Assembly: GCA_030430495.1 (NCBI GenBank)
Contig: JAUIKM010000005.1
Span: forward strand, 124,001-188,000
Source of the DNA: a bacterium
Lineage (GTDB): Bacteria; Bacteroidota; Ignavibacteria; Kapaibacteriales; UBA7675
Direction: 5' to 3'
DNA length: 64,000 bases
Shown here: one piece after another, positions 1-10,168 of the stretch
Layout of the letters: each line of letters begins with the position of its first letter
Numbering within the stretch: position 1 is the first letter of the stretch
The notes under the pieces: generated by a model
The model's database searches: none
Told to the model about the DNA's origin: nothing
What the model saw: only the letters and a program-made list of their open reading frames with translations
Made by a program: the position numbers and the translations under genes

Positions 1-3000
1 CTGCTCCAGCGGCTGGTATTTATCTGCATGGTGTTAATGCCGGCGGGCATGGCGGGCATGCGTCGGCTTTCCACGATGCGGCCATGCGCATCAAAAACCG
101 TGCATTGTCCTTCGCCCGCCTGCGTAAGTTCAAAGGTCAGGTTGACGCGGTCGCCGGCCGGATTCGGAAATACTTCGACATCGGGCCGGATGCGCGGCGA
201 CGGGCCGGGCTGCGGCGCATCCGTTACAATCGGCGTCGTCATCACAATCGTTTCGGTGTTGAGGTCGTCGGCCGTGTACGCCTGCACGTAGTTTGTTGTG
301 TTCCAGGTGATCTGCAGGCTGTGCGGCGTGAAGTTGTAGAAGGTGTTGCCGATGCGGCCGTATTCCGTTAACTCCACATTGGGCGTATTGCCCTCGGCAT
401 CCACCAGCAGGTTTGTCACCACGGTTCCATAGGCGTCCAGAACGGCAACATTGGCATTCGTCAAAGCCTCGCCGTCCTGGTTAAGCACTATGAATGAGGT
501 GGTCCAGTTTCGCAGCAGAATGGAATTGACATCGGCCGTCTCCTTGGCGGCGTCGTAGTAGGAGTCGAGCATGCTGACAATCGCACCGTTAATTAACACC
601 ACGTCATTGCCGGTGGAATTGGTAATATCGGCGCCGCCTACCACGCAGTTGAAGGCGCCGTTTGCCACCAGTCCGTTGTTGGTTGCATGACTGATCTCCA
701 CGCCGTCGAAAACAAAATTGGCAAAGTCCCCGGTCAGAGTTAAACCGTCCCCATGACTGTCGTGAATGCCGCCTCCGTTGATATGTCCCGACGGACTGTC
801 GAGCAGCAGCCCGCCGTCGGGCCGCACGATCATGGATGCGTCCCATTCCAGCGCGCCTTCGACGTTGAGCGTCCACGTGGTGCCGAGTTCACAACTGATA
901 CTCGAGTTAAACATGCGCAGCGTGCCGGTGGAGTGGATCGTGCAGTTTGCCGACGTCCGCATGTGAACCGTCGATTCCGTCATGTTGACAAGTCCGGTGT
1001 AAACATTGATGGCGCCGTAGAGGTTAAGTTCGTTGTACGAGGCGATTTCACCGTCGTCCAGGTCGTTGTTCTGTGTGCGCCGCACGAGCGCGTTAACATA
1101 AACTTCGGAGGTGTCGTTCTCCGTGGTGTCGCGTATCTCGGCAAAGATGCGCGTGCCGTAGACCGCCGTGGTCGGCACGTCTCCGGTGACGAACAATTCG
1201 ACCGGGTTAATATATCCCGCGGCGGCCATGGTCGTGTGGGAGAGAGCCAGTCCCCAGCCCGAGACCTGATTGATGGTGCTCCGGATAGTATTGCCGGTGG
1301 CGGCTTCAATCGGAAAAGCGTGAAAAATGTGTTCGCCCGGATCGTAGGTGCGCGTGCGGTATTCGGCGTGTGTAAAGTTGTCTTCGAACTGCACCTGAAC
1401 TCGGTCGGACGCTCCCTTGGGCGCGACTTTTTTGGCCGGTTTAAAGCTCGGTTTGTGGCGGCAGGGTTTGTCCAGCGTGGCAAAGCAGATTTTTTTGTTG
1501 CCGGTTACTTCGGTCGGAGGGAGTGTGCCGACCTTTTCTTTGCCGCAGTAGATGTCAATTGTTTTTTTTGTGGTTCGACTCTTGCCTTTGGAGTTTGCGT
1601 ACAGGCGCGCTTCCCAGACGCGACTCTTTTTAACTTTTGGTTTTTTGCCTCCACCTTGTGGGATGTATTTCTGCCTGATAAAACAGGTGTTGCAGTAGAA
1701 GAAGTCCACGCCTTCCTCGGATTCCCGGCTGTTTCCCGGTTTTGCCTTGCGGACAAAAGTGAATACTTCATCATCGTCGATCGTGCCGTACTGCGGATTG
1801 CGTCCGCCGACGTCCGGGTCGATTTCGGACGCCCAGATAATCGCTTCGCGCACGGATATTTTGTTGTCTTCATCGCGATCCGCGTTTGGATCCTGCGAAC
1901 AGGTTTCAAGCCCCTTGTAAAACTGCGTGCCGCAAGGGTCCTTGCGTTTGGTCTTTTTCCCGGCAACCGAAGAAACGACATATTCGCCTTTTAACTGCTC
2001 GCCGTTGGGGCCGCGTTTGTCGCGCAGCGAGGGAATCGCGGTGCCCGAGAAACAGGCTTCAATACACACGCATACTTCTTTTGCGCCGTTTTCGATCAAC
2101 TTGCAGGCCAGGTCCTTCCAGGGCATGTCGCCGCCGCGCAGCGCGGCTTTGCCGCTGCTCGAACCGTGACCGCAGTAGAAGAAGTAGAGTTTGTCGCAGC
2201 CGGTCAGGTTGCCGAGCGCGTCGCACAGTTCCTGTTTTGTTGCGCCGCTGAAGTTCGTGCCGGACTCGACCTTGATATTTGCGTCCGGCAGTTTGGGGCC
2301 GTAGGGATTGTTGTTTAAGTAGTTTTTAACGCGGTCGACGTCCTTGCGGCGCGACTTGCGTTCGCCGCTGCCGTTGATATTGCGGCCGGTAATAATCAGC
2401 GCCCATTCCGTCGTGGCCGGCTGTGCAACGGCGGAATAGGTGACGACGTCGTCGGCGTAGCTTGCATATGTGCCGTGGATCAGTTCTGTTGAAGCATTGC
2501 CTTCCTCCGTGAAGCCGGTGTATTCAGCGCCGTCGATCACCGGCCAGGACTCGGCTTCCTGCGTCTGAATCTCGCCGGTCCAGGCGTTGTAGAAAATAAA
2601 CGTCGCCGCGTGCATCCATTCGTTGCCCTGTTCGTTGTCGGACCAGAAGAAGTAGGATTTGGCGTCGAGCGTCTGTTCAAAACTCGCCTCGTAATCACCG
2701 ATGACCGTGCCGATGGGCAGTTCCGCACCGGCGTCTTTGTTGTACATAAATGCCACAAGATCGTCAAAGTACGGACTGTTGTTCTCCAGATAACTGATCA
2801 CGTCGGCAATAGCCGACTCGGGAGCGATCAGCACTTCATCAACCGTGACCTCCGCCGTCGCCTCGTCGTTAAGCGGCTCGAGGTCGGGAATGCGGTTAAC
2901 AGCCGTGACGGTGTAGTTGCCGGTCTGGGTGGGCGTCCACGGCGCACCCTGCAGCACGACGGATTCGCCCGGCGCCAGGCTGCCGACCAGGAGTGACTCC

Positions 3001-3245
3001 GGGCCGTGCACGGTCTGGCCGCCGCCGTCTTCAATTGTTACTTCAACAATGCTGAACGGGCAGGCGCCCGGTCCGTTGTTAATGACTTCCACCGTAAGGT
3101 CGGTGCTGAATCCGGCCAGGAGGAAAGCGCCGTCCGGCGGCGCGACGATTGACTCGACCGCCAGGTCGTAGTCCTGTGCGTGCATCGTGTGGCCACAGGC
3201 CAGCAGCGCAACAACAAATGTTAAAACAGGTAGAGCAGTTTTCAT
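1..3245 (-). CDS. Secreted clan-CD cysteine peptidase with T9SS tail, paralogue 1 (C-terminus cut by window edge)
   Basis: The gene starts at ATG 3245 with a purine-rich ribosome site just upstream and runs off the left edge, so only the last ~20 residues are missing. A Sec signal peptide ending in HAQ is followed by a CARDB-like Ig domain (residues ~20-130). Next comes a caspase/legumain-like catalytic domain with histidine in YCGHGS and cysteine in EACFSG. A D-R-D-E-D-N-K-I calcium loop ends in glutamate. A right-handed beta-helix-like region rich in short G, N and D repeats follows, then a small Ig/CarboxypepD-like domain, then a T9SS sorting domain with FPNPAGDRVNL. The protein closely parallels the next two genes along its whole length. 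Family knowledge: a clan-CD His/Cys dyad suggests cysteine endopeptidase activity after Asn/Asp/Arg or Lys. The substrate is unknown. Export through the outer membrane by T9SS is inferred from the tail. Confidence 0.85.
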   Translation of the reverse strand, partial: MKTALPVLTFVVALLACGHTMHAQDYDLAVESIVAPPDGAFLLAGFSTDLTVEVINNGPGACPFSIVEVTIEDGGGQTVHGPESLLVGSLAPGESVVLQGAPWTPTQTGNYTVTAVNRIPDLEPLNDEATAEVTVDEVLIAPESAIADVISYLENNSPYFDDLVAFMYNKDAGAELPIGTVIGDYEASFEQTLDAKSYFFWSDNEQGNEWMHAATFIFYNAWTGEIQTQEAESWPVIDGAEYTGFTEEGNASTELIHGTYASYADDVVTYSAVAQPATTEWALIITGRNINGSGERKSRRKDVDRVKNYLNNNPYGPKLPDANIKVESGTNFSGATKQELCDALGNLTGCDKLYFFYCGHGSSSGKAALRGGDMPWKDLACKLIENGAKEVCVCIEACFSGTAIPSLRDKRGPNGEQLKGEYVVSSVAGKKTKRKDPCGTQFYKGLETCSQDPNADRDEDNKISVREAIIWASEIDPDVGGRNPQYGTIDDDEVFTFVRKAKPGNSRESEEGVDFFYCNTCFIRQKYIPQGGGKKPKVKKSRVWEARLYANSKGKSRTTKKTIDIYCGKEKVGTLPPTEVTGNKKICFATLDKPCRHKPSFKPAKKVAPKGASDRVQVQFEDNFTHAEYRTRTYDPGEHIFHAFPIEAATGNTIRSTINQVSGWGLALSHTTMAAAGYINPVELFVTGDVPTTAVYGTRIFAEIRDTTENDTSEVYVNALVRRTQNNDLDDGEIASYNELNLYGAINVYTGLVNMTESTVHMRTSANCTIHSTGTLRMFNSSISCELGTTWTLNVEGALEWDASMIVRPDGGLLLDSPSGHINGGGIHDSHGDGLTLTGDFANFVFDGVEISHATNNGLVANGAFNCVVGGADITNSTGNDVVLINGAIVSMLDSYYDAAKETADVNSILLRNWTTSFIVLNQDGEALTNANVAVLDAYGTVVTNLLVDAEGNTPNVELTEYGRIGNTFYNFTPHSLQITWNTTNYVQAYTADDLNTETIVMTTPIVTDAPQPGPSPRIRPDVEVFPNPAGDRVNLTFELTQAGEGQCTVFDAHGRIVESRRMPAMPAGINTMQINTSRWS

Positions 3246-3339
3246 ATCGTCCGTTCCGATTGTGGTTGAAAGAGCAGGGGATTCTGCTGAACAGTAGAGC
3301 TGAGTGTTGTAAACGCGCCTGAGAATGTGGAGTGTAAAG

Positions 3340-3373
3340 ATCAACCGGCCGGACGTGAATCCGGCCGGTTGAT
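3340..3373 (-). terminator. Hairpin terminator of caspase-like paralogue 2
   Basis: A perfect 14-bp inverted repeat (ATCAACCGGCCGGA and its complement, 6-nt loop) lies 17 bp past the stop of the gene ending at 3390. On the minus strand it is followed by only a weak T-rich stretch. It separates paralogues 2 and 1, so each is probably its own transcription unit. Confidence 0.7.
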
Positions 3374-3389
3374 AGTACCGCGGCTTTGT

Positions 3390-6300
3390 TTAACGCACGA
3401 TGCGGATGCGCGCGATAGCTTCGCTCGCTCCGGCGTGCACGATGCAGTAGTAGGTGCCGCTGCTCCAGCGGCTGCTGTCGAATACGAGTGTGTTGGGGCC
3501 TGCCTGCAGGCGCGTCAGACGCTGTGCATCGATGATGCGGCCATGGGCGTCGACGACCATGTACTGACCTTCGGCCGCGTTCTCGAGTTCAAAACTCAGA
3601 TGCACGCGGTCGCCGGCCGGATTCGGAAAGACTTCAATCTCGGGACTGAGCGAAGTCGGGCGTTCGCGTTCCGGGGCATCGGTTATCAAAGGCGTTGTAA
3701 GAACGATCTGATGCGGGCCGTAGTCGTCGGCGGTGTACGCTTCCACATGCGCCGTCGTGCCGAATGTCACGGTCAGGTTGTGCGGCGTGAAGTTGTAGAA
3801 TGTGTTGCCGATGCGTCCGTATTCCGTTAACTCCACGTTGGACGTATTGCCGTCGACGTCCACTGTTAACACGGCCACCGTGGAACCGAAGGCATCCTGA
3901 ATCGTGACGTTGGCATTTGTTAAAGGCTCGCCGTCCTGATTCAGCACGATGAACGAGGTCGTCCAGTTGCGCACCAGAATGGAGTTGACGTCTGCGGTTT
4001 CTTTGGCCGCGTCGTAGTAGGAGTCGAGCATGGTGACAATCGAGGAGTTGACCAGCACCACGTCGTTGCCGCCCGAATTGTCGATGTCCGCGCCTTCCAC
4101 CACCAGGTTAAACGCCGCATCGGCCACCAGGCCGTCCTGCGCCGTGTTGGTGATTTCCACGCTGTTGAAGTCCATCAGGGCGAAATTGCCGTTTAAACGC
4201 AGGCCGTCGCCTTTGGAGTCGTGGATGCCGCCGCCGTCGATCAGGCCGCTCGCGCCGTTGAGTTCCATGCCGTCCAGCGGCCGTACCAGCGATGAAGCCT
4301 GCCAGTTGATGGCCCCGTTAACAACAAAGCTGTAGTTGATGCCGATTTCCGAGTCGATGCTCGTGTTGTATGTGGTCAGCGATCCGGATGCGCCGATGGT
4401 GCAGGTCGTCGCTGTTTTGATGTGGATGGACGACTCGGTGATGTCCACAAGACCGAGGTAAGCGTTAATGCCGCCGTAGAGGTCAAGTTCGTTGTACGAG
4501 GCGATTTTACCGTCGTCCAGATCGTTGTTCTGCGTGCGTCGCAGCAGCGCGTCCAGGTAGATGTGACTCGTGTCGTCCTCGGTTGTGTCGCGCACTTCGG
4601 CAAAAATACCCGCGCCGTAGACTGCCGTCGTCGGCACGTCGCCTGTTAAAAACATTTCGACCGGGTTAATCACGCCCGCGGCTGCCATAGTAACCGGTGC
4701 GACGGCGAGTCCCCAGCCAGGGACGGCGTCCACGCTGCTCACGATGGTATTGCCCGTGGCGGCTTCGATGGGGAAGGAGTGAAAAATGTGTTCGCCCGGA
4801 TCGTAGGTGCGCGTGCGGTATTCCACGGTTGTGATGCCGTCTTCAAAGTCGAGCTGGATGCGGTCCGAGCCGCCTTTGACAATTGAATTCTGCACGTAGC
4901 GCAGCCGCAGTCCTTTTTTGCAGGGTTTGTCGAGCGTGGCGAAACAGAGCGGTTTGTTGCCGGTCAGCGGTTTGTTAAACGTCGCGATTGAATCTTTGCC
5001 GCAGTAGACGACAATCGCCTTTTTGGGCGTGCGGTTGCGGCCTTTGGACAGGGCGTAAACGCGCGTTTCCCAGAAGGTCTCTTTCTCAACCGTCTGTTCG
5101 CCCTCGCCCTCGCCGTCACCGTCCGAGTCCGTTGTGCTGTAGGTCTCGCGAATAAAACAGGTCGTGCAGAGGTAAAAGTGAATGCCGTCTTTTTTGGCTT
5201 TGTTTTTCGGTTTCAGTTTGCGGTAAAAGGTGATGACTTCGTCGTCGTCGATCGTGCCCCATTGCGGGTCGCGGTCGCCGACGCAGGGGTCGGTTTCGGC
5301 GGCCCAGATAAAGGCTTCACGCGGCGTGATTTTGCCGTTGCCGTCGCGATCCGCACTGATGTCGTTTGAACATTTTTCGAGGCCCTTGTAAAAAGGTGTG
5401 CCGCAGTTGTCGTCGCGTTTGGTTTCGAGTGCGGCGCTGGATGAAACGACAAATTCACCTTTTAGCTGTTCGCCGTTGGGGCTGCGTTTGTCGCGCAGGG
5501 CCGGGATGGCCGTGCCCGAGTGGCAGGCCTCGATGATGACGCAGACTTCTTTGGCGCCGTTGTCGAGCAGTTTGCAGGCCAGTTCTTCCCAGCTCATGTC
5601 GTCGCCCTCCAGAACGGCATTGCCGTCTTTGGAACCGTGACCGCCGTAGAAGAAATACAGTTTGTCGCAGCCTTCAAAGGCGTCCAGGGCGTCGCAGACT
5701 TCCTGTTTGGTTGCGCCGCCGGTGTTCGTGCCGGATTCAACCTTGATGTTGGCGTCGGGGATGCGCGGGCCGCGCGGGTTGTTGTTTAAGTAGTTTTTGA
5801 TGCGCTTGATGTCGTTCTCACGCGCCTTGCGCTCGCCGTTGCCCGTCAGGTTGTCGCCGGTGACAATCAAGGCCCATGTGGTCGTGCCCGGCTGCGTCTG
5901 CGCGGCGTAGGTGACGTTGTCGGGCGCGTGGGTTGCATAGGTCCCGTAGATCCGCTCGCTGGACGAGTTGCCCGCGGTCATGAACCCCGTGTATTCCGAC
6001 CCGTCGATAAAGGGCCAGTACTCGGACTCCTGTTCTGAGATTTCACCGGTCCAGGCGTTGTACCAGAGGAAAGATGATGGGTGCGTCCACTCGTTTTCCG
6101 GCGTGTTGTCCGTCCAGAAAAAGTAGCTTTTGGCACTCAGTTGGTTCGTAAACGTGCTGCCGTAGTCGGAGAATGTTGTGCCGACCGGTTGCACGACGTT
6201 TTTTTCGTCCTTGTTAAACAGGAAAGCCACGAGCCCTTTGTAGTAGGGGTTTGTAGCGGCCAGATAATCCAGCACTTCGGCGATGGCTTCGTCCTGCGGG

Positions 6301-6731
6301 ATGATTGTTTCATCGACGATCACGGTCGACGAGACCGCATCGTTGTCGGGTACGAGGTCCGGCGTTGTGTTCATTGCGTCGATCGTCATCTCGCCTGTTT
6401 GATTCGGCGTCCACGAGCCGATGCTCACGTCCACGGATTCGCCTGGCCCCAGGCTGCCGACGAGGTGTGCCTGCGGCCCGAACACGGTTTCGCCGTCGCC
6501 GTTGGTGATGCTGAGTTCCAGAATTGAAAACGGGCAGATGTCCGGCCCGTTGTTGTGCAGTGTCAGCGTGATGTCGGTTGAAAACCCGGCGTTGATGACC
6601 GCGCCGTCATGCGGCGAAGTTATCTCGTCGACTTCGATGTCGAAGTCCTGAGCCGCAAGGCTTGCAGTTGAAAGCAGAGTTAAACAGCCTGCCAGGCAGA
6701 TGTTTGTTAACAATTGGTAGAGTGAAGTCAT
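3390..6731 (-). CDS. Secreted clan-CD cysteine peptidase with T9SS tail, paralogue 2
   Basis: I place the start at ATG 6731 (1113 aa), which has GGAG 9 nt upstream and directly begins a signal peptide (MTSLYQLL... to SLAAQ). An upstream in-frame ATG at 6785 would put charged residues before the signal. Order of parts: CARDB-like Ig domain (~30-140), linker, catalytic domain with H365 in GGHGS and C403 in EACHSG, canonical EF-hand-like loop D-R-D-G-N-G-K-I-T-P-R-E (461-472), cysteine-containing spacer, beta-helix-like region, small Ig domain, and C-terminal T9SS type-A domain with FPNPAGDRVHL. Known family: caspase/legumain-type peptidases use this His/Cys dyad. Calcium-dependent folding or activation is an inference from the loop. 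The product is presumably extracellular or surface-attached. Hairpins on both sides suggest separate transcription. Confidence 0.9.
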   Translation of the reverse strand: MTSLYQLLTNICLAGCLTLLSTASLAAQDFDIEVDEITSPHDGAVINAGFSTDITLTLHNNGPDICPFSILELSITNGDGETVFGPQAHLVGSLGPGESVDVSIGSWTPNQTGEMTIDAMNTTPDLVPDNDAVSSTVIVDETIIPQDEAIAEVLDYLAATNPYYKGLVAFLFNKDEKNVVQPVGTTFSDYGSTFTNQLSAKSYFFWTDNTPENEWTHPSSFLWYNAWTGEISEQESEYWPFIDGSEYTGFMTAGNSSSERIYGTYATHAPDNVTYAAQTQPGTTTWALIVTGDNLTGNGERKARENDIKRIKNYLNNNPRGPRIPDANIKVESGTNTGGATKQEVCDALDAFEGCDKLYFFYGGHGSKDGNAVLEGDDMSWEELACKLLDNGAKEVCVIIEACHSGTAIPALRDKRSPNGEQLKGEFVVSSSAALETKRDDNCGTPFYKGLEKCSNDISADRDGNGKITPREAFIWAAETDPCVGDRDPQWGTIDDDEVITFYRKLKPKNKAKKDGIHFYLCTTCFIRETYSTTDSDGDGEGEGEQTVEKETFWETRVYALSKGRNRTPKKAIVVYCGKDSIATFNKPLTGNKPLCFATLDKPCKKGLRLRYVQNSIVKGGSDRIQLDFEDGITTVEYRTRTYDPGEHIFHSFPIEAATGNTIVSSVDAVPGWGLAVAPVTMAAAGVINPVEMFLTGDVPTTAVYGAGIFAEVRDTTEDDTSHIYLDALLRRTQNNDLDDGKIASYNELDLYGGINAYLGLVDITESSIHIKTATTCTIGASGSLTTYNTSIDSEIGINYSFVVNGAINWQASSLVRPLDGMELNGASGLIDGGGIHDSKGDGLRLNGNFALMDFNSVEITNTAQDGLVADAAFNLVVEGADIDNSGGNDVVLVNSSIVTMLDSYYDAAKETADVNSILVRNWTTSFIVLNQDGEPLTNANVTIQDAFGSTVAVLTVDVDGNTSNVELTEYGRIGNTFYNFTPHNLTVTFGTTAHVEAYTADDYGPHQIVLTTPLITDAPERERPTSLSPEIEVFPNPAGDRVHLSFELENAAEGQYMVVDAHGRIIDAQRLTRLQAGPNTLVFDSSRWSSGTYYCIVHAGASEAIARIRIVR

Positions 6732-6790
6732 AAATCGGTGCTCCGATTTGGTTGCAAAAACGCTTTGGTCGGCGGCAGTGATCAAAGAAT

Positions 6791-6817
6791 GCTCCGGCGT
6801 CGCTATAACGCCGGAGC
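6791..6817 (-). terminator. Hairpin terminator of caspase-like paralogue 3
   Basis: A perfect 10-bp stem (GCTCCGGCGT with its complement, 7-nt loop) lies 34 bp beyond the stop at 6851. ATTCTTTG follows on the minus strand. Confidence 0.7.
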
Positions 6818-6850
6818 TGGTAGAGTGAGACGTCGGTCGGTTTGTACAGA

Positions 6851-9800
6851 TCAGCGCAGAACATTGATGCGCGCGAGAGCCTCCGTCTCACCAATTTGCA
6901 GCAGGCAGTAGTAAGATCCGCTGCTCCAGCGGCTTGTGTTTAACAGGATTGTTTGCTCGCCCGCCGGCAGATGCGCTATCGGCTGCGTGTCGATAATGCG
7001 GCCGCTTGCATCAAAGATGATGTACTGGCCCGCGCCGGCCTGCGGAAGTGCAATGCGCAGGTTGACGCGCGCCCCGGCCGGGTTGGGGAATACTTCCACA
7101 TCCGGACTGAAGGCCGCGCTCCGCCGAACGTCCGGCGCGTCCGTGATGACGACCGGCGTGGTAAGCACAATTGTCTCGGTATGCAAATCCTGCGCCGAGT
7201 AAGCCTGAACATGTGATGTTGTGTTGTACGTTACTTCGATGCTGTGCGGCGTAAAGTTGTAGAATGTGTTGCCGATGCGCCCGTATTCCGTTAAGTCGAT
7301 GTTGGGTGTGTTGCCGTCTGCATCAACTGTTAACATCGCCACCGTTGTGCCGTAGGCGTCGATGACGTCGACGCTGGCATTCGTCAGCGGTTCACCGTCC
7401 TGATTGAGGACAATAAAAGAGGTCGTCCAGTTGCGCAGGAGAGTGGAGCCGACTTCCACCGATTCCTTGGACGAGTTGTAGTAGGAGTTGAGCATGCTGA
7501 CGATTGAGGTGTTAACCAGCGTTACGTCATTGCCCGTCGAGTTGACAATGTCCGCGCCTTCAACCACCAGATTGGTCGCGCCGTCGGCAACAATTCCGTC
7601 CTGCTGCGCGCCGCTGATTTCCACACCGTCAAAGGTGAAGCCGGCAAAGTTGCCCGTCAGCCTGAGCCCGTCGCCCTGACTGTCGTGTATGCCGCCGCCG
7701 GCCAGGTAGCCGGATGGACTGTTGAGTTCCATGCCGTCGAGCGGTCTGACCAGCGAGGAGGCGTCCCAGTTTAAAGTCCCGTTGACAATCATGCGGGCGT
7801 TGGTGCCAAGCGAGGCGTCGATGCTGGCGTTGGTAGCGGAGAGCGTTCCGTTGGTTCCGATTGTGCAGTTTGTCGAGACCCGCAGGTGAATCGTTGACTC
7901 CGTAATGTTAACCAGGCCCGTGTACGCGTTGATGCCGCCGTACAGTTCCAGCTCGTTAAACAGAGCCTGTTCGCCGTCGTCGAGGTCGTGGTACTGCGTG
8001 CGGCGCACAAAGGCGTCGATGTAGACGTCGGACGTATCGTCTTCGGTTGTATCGCGAATCTCGCCGAAAATGCGGCCGCCGTAGGTCGCCGTCGTCGGCA
8101 CGTCGCCGGTGACAAACAATTCAACAGGATTGAGAATCCCCGCAGCCGACATGGTTGAATGCGAGAGCTGGATTCCCCAGCCCGGTAGTTGGTTTGAGGT
8201 CGCTGTAATGATATTCCCGGTGGCGGCTTCGATTTCAAACGAGTGAAAGATGTGTTCGCCCGGATCGTAGGTGCGCGTGCGGTATTCGGCGAACCTGAAA
8301 CCGTCTTCAAACGACAGCTGAACGCGGTCGTCGCCTTGTTTAACAGTGCCGTCGTCGACGTATTTGGCTTTGACTTTTTTGTTGCATTTGCCGGCGACGG
8401 TTGCAAAGCAGACCTTTTTGTTGGCTGTTGCCGTGCCGCTGAAAGTACCGACCTGTTCGCCGTTGCAGGACACGGAGACCGTTTTGGACGGAGTTCTGTT
8501 CTTGCCTTTTGACAGGGCGTAAAACCTGGTATCCCAGATGTCTTCTTTCACAACTTTGGTTCCGCCGCCTTCCTTGGGGACCGTCTTTTCCTTCTTGTAA
8601 CAGGTAATGCAATAGGTGAACCTGATTCCGTCCTTCCTGGCGAGGTTGCGCGGTCTGAGTTTGCGGTAGAAAGTCGTGATTTCTGTGTCGTCGATCGATC
8701 CCCACTGCGGATCGCGCCCGCCGACGCACACATCCTGTTCGGAGGCCCAGATGGTCGCCTCGCGCACGCTGATTTTACCGTCGCCGTCGCGGTCCGCGTT
8801 CAGGTCGGCGGAACAGGATTCAAGTCCCTTGTAGAACGGCGTGCCGCAGGGATCGATCCGCTTGGTTTTTTTGGTTGAACTGGAAGAGGTGACAATCTCA
8901 CCTTTTAACTGCTGCCCGTTGACGCGTTTGCCTTGCATGGCCGGAATGGCCGTGCCGGAATAACAGGCTTCGATGCAAATGCAGACTTCGTCCGCCCCGT
9001 TCTCGATCAGTTTACAGGCCAGTTTTTCCCAGGACATGTTACCGCCGGCCAGGACCGCTTCGCCGTCTTTGGAGCCGTGTCCCAGGTAGAAGAAATACAG
9101 TTTGTCGCAGTCTTCCAGCGTGCCCAGCGCATTGCAGACGTCCTGCTCGGACGCGCCGCCCAGGTTCGTGCCGGATTCGACTTTGATGTTCGCATCGGGT
9201 ATCTGCGGTCCGCGCGGGTTGTTGTTTAAGTAGTTTTTGACGCGCTCAAGGTCCTTGCCGCGCGATGTGCGCTCGCCGGAGCCGTTGCAGTTTTTACCGG
9301 TTACTATCAACGCCCAGACCGTCGTTGCCGGCTGCGCCACAGCCGCATAGGTGACCGGGTCGTCGGCGTGCTCGATGTATGTGCCGTAGATCAGTTCCGT
9401 CGAGGTGTTGCCGTCCACGGTAAAGTTCAGGTATTCCGCGCCGTCGATCACAGGCCACGATTCGGCGTCCTGCGTTGTGATTGCGCCCGTCCACGCGTTG
9501 TACATCACAAAGGTCGAAGCGTGCATCCATTCGTCGCCCGGTTCGTTGTCCGTCCAGAAAACATAGGTCTTGGCGTCCGTGGTCCATCCGAATGTTTCCT
9601 CGTAATCGCCGATGGTCGTGCCGACGGGCTGCACCACGTCCATTTCGTCCTTTTTATACAGGAAGGCCACCTGTTCGGCGAAGTAGGGGCTGTTCATCGA
9701 CATGTAGTCGGTCACGTCCGTGATGGCCTGCGCCTGGCTGATGATGGTCTCATCCACCGTCACGGAGGATGTTGTTTCGTCGTTGAGCGGGTTGAGGTCG

Positions 9801-10168
9801 GGCATCGTGTTAAGCGCGCTGACCGTCATGTTGCCCAATTCGTTCGGCGTCCAGTCGCCGGCGTCGAGCACGATGGTCTGGAAGGGCGCGATGCTGCCCA
9901 GCAGATGCGACTCGGGCCCGAAAACGGGATCGCCCAGGCCATTTTTAACAACGACTTCGATGATGCTGAACGGGCAGACGTCCGGCCCCTGGTTGGTAAT
10001 TTCCACTGTAATGTTAACAGGAAAACCCGCCTGAACGATGGACAGGTCGGCGGGCGTCAGGATTTCCTCCACGTCGAGGTCGTAATTCTGTGCCTGTAAT
10101 GTGATTCCCTGCAAGCTTAAACATAAGCAGGCCAGCAGGCAGATAAGCTGTCGCCTTCGTTGTAACAT
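6851..10168 (-). CDS. Secreted clan-CD cysteine peptidase with T9SS tail, paralogue 3
   Basis: The start is ATG 10168 (1105 aa), with GGAG 8 nt upstream and an immediate signal peptide (MLQRRRQLICLL to LQAQ). An in-frame ATG further upstream would add 16 unlikely residues. The architecture matches the two downstream paralogues: CARDB-like domain, catalytic His in LGHGS and Cys in EACYSG, calcium loop D-R-D-G-D-G-K-I-S-V-R-E, beta-helix-like region, small Ig domain, and T9SS tail with FPNPAGARVNL. It differs from paralogue 2 in the residue after the catalytic cysteine (Y rather than H) and before the catalytic histidine (L rather than G), which could change specificity. It is the first gene of the tandem array in the direction of transcription. 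Confidence 0.9.
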   Translation of the reverse strand: MLQRRRQLICLLACLCLSLQGITLQAQNYDLDVEEILTPADLSIVQAGFPVNITVEITNQGPDVCPFSIIEVVVKNGLGDPVFGPESHLLGSIAPFQTIVLDAGDWTPNELGNMTVSALNTMPDLNPLNDETTSSVTVDETIISQAQAITDVTDYMSMNSPYFAEQVAFLYKKDEMDVVQPVGTTIGDYEETFGWTTDAKTYVFWTDNEPGDEWMHASTFVMYNAWTGAITTQDAESWPVIDGAEYLNFTVDGNTSTELIYGTYIEHADDPVTYAAVAQPATTVWALIVTGKNCNGSGERTSRGKDLERVKNYLNNNPRGPQIPDANIKVESGTNLGGASEQDVCNALGTLEDCDKLYFFYLGHGSKDGEAVLAGGNMSWEKLACKLIENGADEVCICIEACYSGTAIPAMQGKRVNGQQLKGEIVTSSSSTKKTKRIDPCGTPFYKGLESCSADLNADRDGDGKISVREATIWASEQDVCVGGRDPQWGSIDDTEITTFYRKLRPRNLARKDGIRFTYCITCYKKEKTVPKEGGGTKVVKEDIWDTRFYALSKGKNRTPSKTVSVSCNGEQVGTFSGTATANKKVCFATVAGKCNKKVKAKYVDDGTVKQGDDRVQLSFEDGFRFAEYRTRTYDPGEHIFHSFEIEAATGNIITATSNQLPGWGIQLSHSTMSAAGILNPVELFVTGDVPTTATYGGRIFGEIRDTTEDDTSDVYIDAFVRRTQYHDLDDGEQALFNELELYGGINAYTGLVNITESTIHLRVSTNCTIGTNGTLSATNASIDASLGTNARMIVNGTLNWDASSLVRPLDGMELNSPSGYLAGGGIHDSQGDGLRLTGNFAGFTFDGVEISGAQQDGIVADGATNLVVEGADIVNSTGNDVTLVNTSIVSMLNSYYNSSKESVEVGSTLLRNWTTSFIVLNQDGEPLTNASVDVIDAYGTTVAMLTVDADGNTPNIDLTEYGRIGNTFYNFTPHSIEVTYNTTSHVQAYSAQDLHTETIVLTTPVVITDAPDVRRSAAFSPDVEVFPNPAGARVNLRIALPQAGAGQYIIFDASGRIIDTQPIAHLPAGEQTILLNTSRWSSGSYYCLLQIGETEALARINVLR

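Noticed and set aside
753-1994. 413-codon plus-strand reading frame
   Set aside because: It is antisense to caspase-like paralogue 1, whose protein shows strong domain conservation with two paralogues. The plus-strand text has no recognisable domain.
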